DNA of 64,000 bases, from NCBI GenBank assembly GCA_001600635.1, contig BCKL01000015.1, positions 1 to 64,000 of the forward strand, written 5' to 3'. The DNA comes from Leucosporidium creatinivorum. Taxonomy: Eukaryota > Basidiomycota > Microbotryomycetes > Leucosporidiales > Leucosporidiaceae. The notes beneath the pieces were generated by a model. The model was given only the letters and a program-made list of their open reading frames with translations, had not been told where the DNA came from and made no database searches. A program made the position numbers and the translations under genes. Below, one piece after another: positions 33,801-42,991 of the stretch. Numbering within the stretch: position 1 is the stretch's first letter; the number at the start of each line of letters is the position of its first letter.

Positions 33801-34557
33801 GGCCGAGGATTCTCGCGAGTGCGGTCGACCATCCTGATGATCATTTCGCCAAGGTGTGTTCCGAGCTCAGGAGGGAAGACGACTCGAGCTGACGCTCCTG
33901 TGCTGCCTCCATAGGTCATTCGCTCCCTCGCCTTCGCCGCCGCGCACTTTGGGCACTCGCCGAAAGGCATCTACCACTCGGCGCTGCCTGGGACCGAGGT
34001 CATGGATGGTACCATCTTCGTCCGAGGTGCGTTATCCCCTTACTCTTCTCCACCTCGGCTCCGCTGATCATCACTCTCGCTCCACAGCCGCCGGCCTCAC
34101 CTTCCGCTCGCTCGGCTGGGCACACGAGGGCGAAACTCCCGGCGCGTGGGATCGCTCAGTACTCGGCTACGACGAGGCATGGGAGTCGGAGACCCGCCTT
34201 CCCGGCTTCGAGGACAAGGGCAAAGGCCGAGCTCGCAGCGGCACCGAGACGGAGGAGACGTACCTCAATTCCCAGCACCCCGGCTCGCGCGCTCGTTCGC
34301 CGCCCATTATCGTCAGCCCGAGTCCTATCAACCCGACGAATGTGGCGGGGGCGGGATGGTACCAGAGCTCGACGCCCGAGAGGGTGCGCTCGCCCGAGAG
34401 TGGGATGGCCGAGACGAGGATTGGGTTTGGCGGTGGTGGTGGTGGGGATGTCGAGCAGGGCGAGTCGAGGTATGGGGAGTTGAGGGAGAGGGAGGATGAG
34501 GATGAGAGGACCAGGAGGGAGAAGGAGGATGATGATGAGCGCGAGTTGATGGCTTGA
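30888..34557 (+). CDS. Questin-oxidase-like protein (DUF4243 family)
   Basis: Start chosen at 30888 (MAPFPTRRPSQQSS); an in-frame ATG exists at 30714. Stop at 34555-34557. A Pro/Ser-rich N-terminus is followed by a 600-nt intron (31176-31772), a 14-nt exon (31773-31786) and short exons that join to DNHLNRHIFFNEDG and FHNHASHHVLASYALGAGP, then NWLEFLGEEQYYPNYLAFF, AVSGAIHGLINIGFGIEFG and, near the C-terminus, AVDHPDDHFAKVIRSLAFA. The conserved histidines (FHNHxxHH, IHGL, HPDDH) and the order match the questin oxidase family, which includes Baeyer-Villiger-type enzymes such as AflY/GedK of fungal polyketide pathways. No polyketide synthase lies nearby, so a secondary-metabolite role is not supported here. 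The C-terminus is an added charged Gly/Glu/Arg-rich tail of about 80 residues. Confidence 0.85.
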
Positions 34558-34689
34558 GCTGTTACATTCGAGATAGAAACCGTTGGATCTAGTGCTTGTG
34601 CTTGTGCTTTGAATACGAACTGCGCGGGGCGGATAGCTGGAATAGCGATAGCTGCTTGTCTCCCCTTCCTTCCGCTGAGCTGTGAAGAG

Positions 34690-36262
34690 CGAGGTCGACA
34701 GCGCTGGAGCCATCGCCGAGCATCTTCGAGCCGCCTCGGCCTTCGAGCCATCTTTGCTTGGTCTCTACTCTTCGACAGCGGGCCCGAGCTTCTCTGTAGC
34801 CGTCCCATCAGGCGAACTCACCTTGCGATCGAGCCAGCAGCCGGCCTTCGTGCGCGCTCTGAATGCTCCGAGAGCAAGCGAGCCGTTGAACTCAGACGAA
34901 CGACGAGTGAAGAGCCCTCTCGCTCGCCACCTCTCTTGTCTTCCTTCCTCACACTCATTCGGAGCCTCGAATCCCTCCCTCGCACTCGCAACCCCAAGTT
35001 CGACTACAGAATGGCACCCACTCGCAACTCTCGCACCTCGGCGCGCGACTCGAAGCCCTACTCTCGCTCGCAAGATTACCTCAAACGCCTCGTCGACAAG
35101 GACAACAGCATCAAGATCAGCTACAGGGTCATCTACCACAAAGCTTGTTCTCGTGAGCTTCCGCTTTCCGTAGCGAAGTAGCAAGCCCGGCGCTGACCTT
35201 TCGCCGATTTTTGCTTCGACCCGCCGGATTCCTCATCGCTCTCCTTCCCACTCGAGCAGTCAAGTTCTATCACGCTGAGCTGACTATCAAATTCTCTGCA
35301 GGCTCTCCCTTCCACACCTATCTCCCTCGCGTGTTTCATAGCTCTCGAGGTTGCAAGTCGGCCGATGGTGCAAAGGAGCAGGCCGCCGAGCGCGCTGTCG
35401 ACCATCTGCTGGAGGTCTTGGGCATTGGAGTGGAGCAGGCTGACCGTCCCACGCTCACCAAGTATCTGAAGGATATGGTGCAGCTCGTCAAGTCTCTCTG
35501 CTCGGGGTTCTGGGAGCTGGTTCGGCGATCGGGAGTGCTCGGGCGGGCGGCGGAAGAGGGTGCTGCTTTCCACTCTTGGCTTCGGGGGCTCTCACTCACT
35601 GATCTACGAAGCTTTTACTACGAGCTGAAGGATGCTCTCGAGACCCGTGAGGCTTTCGTAGCCTGGGCAGATGAGAAGGGACGGCTCGGCTACGATGCTG
35701 CTCAGCGAGTGGCAGTGAGCGCTAGCTACATTACGGGTGTTCACATGATCGAGAGTCAGCTCCGCCGACACAAGATCTGTGATCTCCGTGGCGCAGTGGG
35801 TCGCCGAGCTGGAGAATGCGCTCGCAAGCTCTACGATTCGGCGTTCGAGCGATTGAGGAGGGAGGCTGGGGAACGTCCCGAGGGCATGGCTGCTCGTCTC
35901 TTGCGTGTGCTGACAGCTGATGGAGTACCGAACGCTGACGCTGCTCTTGCTTAGACCTCAAGATGCATCACTGTGGATCCTTCCCCTTTCTCCTCCTCGG
36001 CGACCCTCCTCCCTCATCGCCGAGCCTTTCTTCCTCCCTCTTCCCTCCTCACTCGCAAGACCTCAAGCTCACGTTTTCAAAAGGGCGGTCTCTCAAGCCT
36101 ACCACCCCATACTCAAGCTTGGATCTCCATCTCCCCGTCTCCCTCTCTCTCCTCATCACTCCGCCGCACCCACCCCTTCGCCTTTCTCCACCTCCCTCCT
36201 TTATAAGCGTCGTCGCGCTCGGATCATTTACAGTGATATTGTTGTATAGTGATGGATTTGAT
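34690..36262 (+). repeat. Inverted segmental duplication, copy B
   Basis: Reverse-complement partner of 9413-10978. It contains the whole orphan gene plus about 320 bp of upstream and 300 bp of downstream similarity. The downstream part has extra CT-rich sequence relative to copy A. The facing orientation puts a block of about 23.7 kb between the two copies. Confidence 0.92.
35011..35954 (+). CDS. Orphan two-exon gene, copy B (paralogue of 9717-10660)
   Basis: Exon 1 35011-35152, intron 35153-35301, exon 2 35302-35954 (TAG), 264 residues. Exon 1 encodes exactly the same 47 residues as copy A, and the 149-nt intron differs from copy A at one base. Exon 2 differs at 11 of about 217 residues, concentrated after residue ~175. 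Visible features: basic N-terminus, a central helical region with SLTDLRSFYYELKDALETR and EAFVAWADEKGRLGYDAAQ, and an Arg-rich C-terminal third. No signal peptide, membrane segment or known domain. It lies between the questin-oxidase-like gene and the damaged MFS gene and reads outward from the 23.7-kb block, mirroring copy A. Confidence 0.75.
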
Positions 36263-36491
36263 TTAGGTGGAAGACGGGATCTGAGCGGTGAGAGCAGAGA
36301 GCGACAAAAAGCGCGTGTGGTGAAGGCCGAAGCTCGGCGATCCTGTTGCGGCGCTTCTGCTTCTCTTCTCTCCATCTCTCCGCCTCTGCGGCAATCCAGC
36401 ACGCATCCCAGTGTAAGAGTGAGTCTAGATTATCACTCCGCGTAACGCCAAGCTCGTCTCCCCTTCTAATCAGTCCACTTCGACCTGCTCC

Positions 36492-39232
36492 TCAGCACCC
36501 TCCGTAGCGCATGAGAGCCTGCATAGCAACACATCGAGAGATCAGCGTTCAGCGATGAGAAAAGAAGCTCAAGAGAAGGTTGAGCTCACCCAAAGAGCAG
36601 GGATCATCAGCATCGAGACGCCAGCGAGCAGCGAGCATCCGCCGCCGAGGCCGAGCGCTCGGAACATGGCGACTCCGAAAAGCCTGCTTCGAAGAGAGGG
36701 GTCAGACGAGTCACAGAAGGCAAACACAGACGACCCACGGAAATGCCGAAGCAAATGTTGAGCGAATGAAGTCGTTCCCAGCGAGAATGCTAGCCGCGAC
36801 TCGGCCATATCCTACAATCACGTACAGCAGCACGCCTTGGAAGCTGAGATATATTCCTGGGAGGTAGAGCGCCGCGCCGATGCAGGGTACGATCCAATGC
36901 ACACCTTCCCTGGCGCTCCAGCCGAAGAGGAAGAGCGAGATGGGGGTGAACAGCGAGCCGATGAAAGCGACCTCGAGTCGGATCTCGGGGGTGAAGCTCT
37001 TGGTACCCATCATCGGTTCGATCCGCTTCTTTTGGTAAAGGATGTAGAGGGGGAACTGTGGAGACCTGAGCTCAGCTTGGACCCACCTAGAGAGGGGAAG
37101 AACGGCTCACGGTGATGATGGCGCCGACAATGAAAGAGAGGTAGGGAAGTCCTCCTATACCGAGCCCGAAGCCGTGGATCTCGTTGAAGGTGATGAAGAA
37201 CGATCCGAAGAAGGTGTAGACTGAAGGTGAGGGAGAGGAGTGTCAGGTTTGTCGACTCGGCGATGAGGAAGGCTGAGACGACTCACGGATGGCGTAGACG
37301 AGAGCAATGTACATGTGCGCGCAGGCGATGGCGGGCTCCAAACACAGCTGAAAAGCCCTCACAATGTACTCGTACATCATATCGCCGATCCCAGTGTCGC
37401 CGTTGAGCAGCTCGGCGGGAGCTTTGAGGAGGTCGTTGCCCGTAAGCTTGCGAAGTCGTTGAGCTCGGCGGAGGAGAATCGTATCGGCGAGTGTTTCGGG
37501 CAGTAGGGCGAAGATGACGATCCAGGTGAAGGCCGAGATCCAGAGTAGCTCCCAGAATGGCCATTTCCACCCGTTGGCTTGGGCGGCGAAACCTCCCTGC
37601 GAGCGTCGAAGGGAGGTCAGGGTACACTTTTAGAGGTCGAGTCGGAGCCTGAGACTCACTACTACAGGTCCGAAAACTGGTCCACACATCGCTGTCCGAG
37701 CATAGGCATTCGCACCTCTATCGCTTCACCATTCCATGTACGATATATCAGCACTCATTTCAGTACTTGCTCGACCTCGCTACGACTCGCCCTTCGCTCC
37801 TCCCTCAACTCGCTCGACCTCCCTTCGGCTCGGCTTTCGCTCGTCCCAGCTCGGAACGACATCTCTCCCTCGATGGGCTCAGGAGAGATGGATAGGACCG
37901 ACCGTACGGTTGGTAGGGATTGGAGNGANGAGGAGGGATTAGGAGGAGTAGATCGGGATGTANGAGAGTAGAGTCNAGGAGCGGGCTTTAGGCTGAGGGA
38001 GCGGCTATCATCTGTTGGCTTTAGACTTCTCACGAGCTCTGAGCCACAGGTGAGCATGGGTAGCAGTCTTCATGTATTACAGACTTCTCACGAGCTCTGA
38101 GCCACAGCCCGACTCGAGAGCCGACTCTGTTAATCGCACCCATCGCCCAAGCGCCAATCCCAGCCGGCAGAGCCTTCGGCGGAAAGACGTCGGCGATGGT
38201 TGCTCCTCCCGTTGCGAGCGCGGGGGATCCAACGAAGCCAGCGAGGAAGCGGAAAGCGAGGATAGTTCCAATGTTGGGAGCAAAGACGCAGGGGAGCTGG
38301 AAGATGACGAAGAGGGTGAGGGAGATGATGTAGACGGGGTTGCGGCCAAGGACGGCGGTTTCTTGGAGAGGCGAGAGGAGCACTGTGGGTGAGCTGAGCG
38401 TCAGTGGGAGGGGAAGAGATGCGAGTGCTACCATACATACTGGGTCCGATTCCGTAAGCGCAGACGAAGAGCGAGAGGCCGAGAGTAGCGACCACTCGGG
38501 AGACGTGAAACTCGGCGATGATGCCAGGGATCGAGGCGACGTAGATGGCCGAGCCAAGGTAGACGCTACAGAGCTTGGCAATCAGCTGAGTTCCCGTTCC
38601 GCCATCCAGTCGACCGCCCAAGTCGCTTGAAGCTAGCGAGGCCGTCGACCCAGCGCCGAGAATGGATCCGGCAAGCACTTCACCTGAAAGTGAGCAAGCA
38701 GATCATTCCGGCGACGAAGACTCGTTTGTTACGACTCCACTGCCTGTTGGAGAAGAGATCGAGGTCAGACGATCCTCTTCGTTCAACTCTCGGCGCCGAA
38801 AGTTAACCTCGGGTCGTCCGAGTCGACCTCATCGAAAGTGACGAGCCATCGATACTCCTTCTCCTTCTCCTGCTCTGGAGCGCACACCTTCCTCTCTCCA
38901 CCGTAAATGGCTGAGCCAGCAACTCCCTGAGCGATCCCACGGCTCTCGATGAGCGAGAGAGCGACCGAGCTCTGCCTCGAAAGGTGAGGGAAGTCGGCGG
39001 GTGGACGAGAGCGGAAGGGAGTGAGAGGAGGGAGAGTGTCTCCAGTTTCCTCTAGCTACTCTCCTTGAGCGTTTTGAGCGTTTTGAGTGGCATCAGATTC
39101 GAGGGTGCGACGAGGAGTGTAGCGAGCTGGGAGGATGTAGCCTGGTCGCTGATCGGCGTAGGGGAGTAGTCGACCGCCGGAGAAGTAGTTGATGAGCTGA
39201 CCGAGCGTAGAGTCACGGAAGATGTCGAGCAT
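36492..39232 (-). pseudogene. DHA1-type MFS transporter, apparently damaged or mis-assembled
   Basis: ATG at 39232 (MLDIFRDSTLGQLINYFSGG), stop at 36492. MFS landmarks: SAIYVASIPGIIAEFHVS; FRFLAGFVGSPALATGGATIAD; CGPVFGPVVGGFAAQANGWK; PFWELLWISAFTWIVIFALL; TFFGSFFITFNEIHGFGLG; LEVAFIGSLFTPISLFLFGW; LFGVAMFRALGLGGG. This is the 12-TM drug:H+ antiporter-1 layout. Three problems: an in-frame TAG at 39056-39058 in the N-terminal leader; a one-base frame change near 38690 between LLTF and VLAGSILG; and a ~400-bp stretch (about 37715-38115) between WAMG and CGPVFG. That stretch holds four ambiguous bases and a 27-bp direct repeat, and could be an odd intron (GTGCGA donor) or an insertion. The rest of the reading frame is well preserved, so recent inactivation or sequencing error are both possible. 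Confidence 0.75.
38023..38107. repeat. 27-bp direct repeat in the damaged MFS gene
   Basis: Identical 27-bp copies at 38023-38049 and 38081-38107 (start AGACTTCTCACGAGC), 31 bp apart. Ambiguous bases at 37926, 37929, 37963 and 37976 lie nearby, so this may be an assembly joint rather than a biological duplication. Confidence 0.85.
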
Positions 39233-39509
39233 CGTGGAATGGCAGGAGGGGAAGAGTTCGGTTCGAGCTCGGCGAAGGCGAACGCCGAAGCTCGGCTTTA
39301 GTCAGCCGGGGACGGATTGGGAAGCTACAGCATGCGAATAGCAGCTGAGATACCTCTCAACCTTTTGTACTGGTCTGCAGAGCCCAAGACCCGAAAGGAG
39401 GCACTTCGCCTCTCTCGAATCGGCGCCGGCCTCACGCGACTTGACTTGCACCACATCGTCTTCTCGCTCTCAGCACTCTCATTCAAAAGGCCCAGCTACT
39501 CCGGCAATA
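39233..39509. promoter_or_regulatory. Divergent upstream region, MFS / PP5
   Basis: 277 bp between the start codons of the minus-strand MFS gene and the plus-strand phosphatase. No distinctive operator is seen. Confidence 0.4.
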
Positions 39510-42500
39510 ATGGCCCCCTCCCTCTTCGACGACACGAGCTCGCCTACAGAGGCCCTCCCTCACGCCGCCCCAGCCGCTTCCTCCTCATCCGAATCCGATT
39601 CTGCTTCCGACAGCGGCAGCGAGTACAGCCCTACATCAGAGTACTGCGCACCTCTCGGCGGACATGCACCGGATCCCAGCATCGACGGTACCAGCGTAGG
39701 CGGAGGAGAGGGAGGAATTCGAGCAGACAAGGCAAAGGATGTTAGCGACGCAGACAGGCAGGTGAGTCAGTACAGAAGAGCTGGTGAGGTCAGGAGATGT
39801 CTGGAAGCCGGTGCTGAGCTGCTAGGACTGCTGGTCTGCAGCTCTACAGCTGAGCCGGCAGGACGGGCTCACTTTCGCTCAACCTCGCCCCCACCGGTTG
39901 AGCTTCTCGGCTGGATGGACGGGGGTGATGGGCGTGAGAGCTGGTGCTCTGCTAGTCTTATACAGCTGCGTGCTATCCCGGAAGGCTCTTAGAAGTAGCT
40001 TCTTTGGCGCCGAAAGACGCAATGCGACCGCGAGCGAGGCCTCTGTAGGCCTTGCAGCGGTCGCTTCTTGCAGATCGAAGTAGCCAGCGTGCGCAATTTG
40101 CGTTCTGCTAGCTGTCCGCGGCTCCATGCTAGCCTAAGGGCGACGCTGACTCTTTCCACGCCCTTCGCAGACGGCTCTTCGGATCAAGAGCGAGGCCAAT
40201 GCTCTGTTCTCGGGTGAGCTGAGCTTCTCACCGTTACACAGACGATCAAAGCTGACCGCTCGACGCCTACAGCCTCCAAGTACCGGCCCTCGCTCGACAT
40301 GTACACCGCCTCGCTGAACAAGAACCCCTTCGATCCTATCGTCTGGAGCAACCGTGAGCTGCAATTGAGCTCTGCGATCCCTATGTTATGTGCTGACGAT
40401 TATGATCACAGGTGCCGCCGTTCGGCTGAAGCTCGAGGAGCACGGTCTCGCCATCGCCGACGCCAGTAAGTTCGCCGAGCCTTTGCCCTTTTGCTGCCGA
40501 CCTTGCTAACAGCCTTTACCTCTCACAGCTCGTGCCATTGAGCTTGATTCGCGTGCTGTTAAGGTCGGTCTAGCCTCGCCTCGGCCCCTCGAGCTAAGCT
40601 CACTTCAGTTTTGATAGGCTTACTTCCGCCGAGGACTCGCCAACATCGCCATCATGAAGCCCAAGGCCGCTGTCACCGATTTGAAGAAGGTGGGTCATAG
40701 GCGAGCAGTGTTTGAGCGCTCATGCTGACTTCGCTCTCCACAGGTCCTCTTGCTCGACCCCCAGAACGGACCGGCCAAGGCTCAGCTCGATGCGACTCAG
40801 AAGCTCCTCCGCCGGCTGCAGTTCGAGGCTGCCATCTCCTCGAAGGACGAGATTGCCACCAGTGTCAAGGTATGTGCTGCCAGCTCTCGTGATCTACCCG
40901 CAAGACTGACCTCGCCTTCCTCAGATTGCCGACCAGCTCGCTCAGGGCGCCTCCCCCATCGAGGCCGACTACAAGGGCCCTCAACTGCCCGAGGACGGCA
41001 AGCCAACAGCCGAGTTTGTTGATGCGCTTATTGAGTGGTTCAAGGATGGCAATGTCGTCCCTCGCCGGATCGCATGGCAGATCGTGCTCGGCGCTTACGA
41101 GGTGCTGAAGAAGGAGCCCTCTCTCGTCGACGCGTTCGTCCCCGAGGGCGAGACTATCAATGTGTGAGCTCTTGGTCGCTGGGCGGGCCAGTGAGAGTGA
41201 AGAGCTGATCCGCTTCCTTCTCGCAGCATCGGAGACACCCACGGCCAATTCTACGACTTCTACCATCTCCTCTCGCTCACTGGACGCCCCTCAGCAACTC
41301 ACGCACTGCTCTTCAACGGTGACTTTGTCGACCGTGGATCCTGGTCGACCGAGATTGTCATTGTCCTCTTCGCCTACAAGTGTTCGTCGTCTCGTCGCCT
41401 TTCGCTCTCTAACTCTTCGGCTCACCCATCTTGCTGCTGATGTAGGGCTCTACCCCGGCAAAATCTTCTTGAACCGTGGTAACCACGAGACTGCCGACAT
41501 GAACAAGGTAGGCTCTGCGACACACTTTGCTCGCCGCCGAACAATGAGCTGATCATGTCCATCGCTCAGGTCTACGGCTTCGAGGGCGAGACCAAGAAGA
41601 AGTACAGCGAGCTTACTTACAAGCTCTTCGAGGAGGTCTTCACTGCCCGTACGTCGATCTGTCCCTTCTCGTCTCGGCCAAAGCTAACTTCTCGGCGTTG
41701 CATCGCAGTTCCTCTCTCCACCCTCATCACCGCCGCCAAGCCCCCAAGAGCAGACGCCGCACCCAACCCCAAGAACCCCACTCTCCACCACGGCGTCAAG
41801 CGTCACTTCGTCGTCCACGGCGGTCTCTTCAGTCGGGAGGATGTCATGCTCGATGAGATTCGCAAGATCCCGAGGCTGACGCAGAAGCAGCCCGGGCATG
41901 AGGGTCTGATGGTGAGCTGGTGCTAGATGGTCGAGCTGTAGTGCCGTAGCTGACCGAGCCCGACGTCGACAGTGCGAGATGCTATGGACCGATCCTCAAG
42001 ATGCTCACGGTCGAGGACCGAGCAAACGGGTGCGTTTAGCTTCGTATTATGCTCCATAGACCCTGAGCTTATCCACTCCCTCTTCTTGCAGGGTGTCGGA
42101 ATCGGTTTCGGACCCGACGTGACTCGTCGCTGGACAGAAAAGAACGAGGTGACCGCTATCATCCGCTCTCACGAGGTTCGGCAAGGAGGGTACTCGGTCG
42201 AGCACGATGGACTATGCATCACTGTCTTCTCAGCTCCTAATTATGTAGGCTTCGGTCTCGCAGTTTCGCCGAGCGCCGAGTGTAGCTGACCCCTTCCCGC
42301 TTCGCAGGTTGATCAAGTAGGCAACCTCGCCGCCTTTGCTACCATCGACGACACTGGAGATATCCAATACACCACCTTCTCCGAGCAGCCCCATCCTGTA
42401 CGTCCTCGTCGCCGCCTTCGGGTTTGAGTCGGCCGAGCTGACCTCGACGGTTCCTTCTCTGCGCTTCTCGTCTTACAGCCTATTCGAGCAATGGTCAGTC

Positions 42501-42599
42501 ATCGTCTCTCCTGTTTATTACGTGTGTATGCTAACGTGTGAATGCTCACCTCTCTCTGTACCTCAACAGGCCTACGCTGGCGGAGTCGGCGGATTCTAA
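39510..42599 (+). CDS. PPT1: Serine/threonine protein phosphatase 5 (TPR-PPP, Ppt1-like)
   Basis: ATG at 39510, TAA at 42597-42599. Exon 1 encodes an acidic Ser-rich extension of about 84 residues absent from most PP5 proteins. After an intron of about 410 nt comes the TPR domain: ALRIKSEANALFSASKYRPS, AAVRLKLEEHGLAIADATRA and AYFRRGLANIAIMKPKAA. Then a PP5-type linker and the PPP catalytic core: GDTHGQ, GDFVDRG, GNHE, VHGGLFS, WTDPQDAHG, IIRSHEV and APNYVDQVGN. The metal ligands and catalytic histidine are all present, and the C-terminus is the short ...MAYAGGVGGF. Known role: Hsp90-associated phosphatase that dephosphorylates Cdc37/Hsp90 clients, autoinhibited by the TPR domain. At least twelve exons. 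No damage seen. Confidence 0.95.
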
Positions 42600-42991
42600 A
42601 CTATCGACCACCGCACGCAGAGCCCACCGAGGGAAGCCAGCGAGATCGAGTATACCAGGCGTACTTAGCACTTGCATACATAGCAACGACGACGGCGCGT
42701 TATTATCGATCACGAGCGGGAGAGAACGGAAGCGAACAGCGCTGAAGTCCAAAGCTCGGCGCTCCCCTCTCCTCGTCCATGTGGGCCGGAACTTCTCCCC
42801 CGTCCCCCGCTAATCTCCCAAGCCACATCAGCACAGCAGCACCTCTCTCCACTCACCGCTTGCGTCTATTATCACCCAAAAGCAGCACTTCGGCCATCTC
42901 ACTGCGCCTCCTCCGAGCTGCGGAACAGACGCTTGTAGCGAACGGAACGGCCGACGCACCTTGTCTGTTCTCTCTTTCTCGTTCTCTCAAG
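42600..42991. other. Intergenic region
   Basis: 392 bp with the PP5 3' UTR and the promoter/leader of the GH26-like gene. No coding potential. Confidence 0.5.

Noticed and set aside
34609-35010. Upstream in-frame extension of the orphan gene (copy B)
   Set aside because: The frame is open in both copies, but so is a second frame over the same stretch, and no shared ATG precedes MAPTRNS; treated as 5' leader.
30888-42599. A secondary-metabolite cluster formed by the questin-oxidase-like gene, MFS transporter and regulators
   Set aside because: No polyketide synthase, NRPS or terpene cyclase is present, and the intervening genes are housekeeping or mitochondrial.
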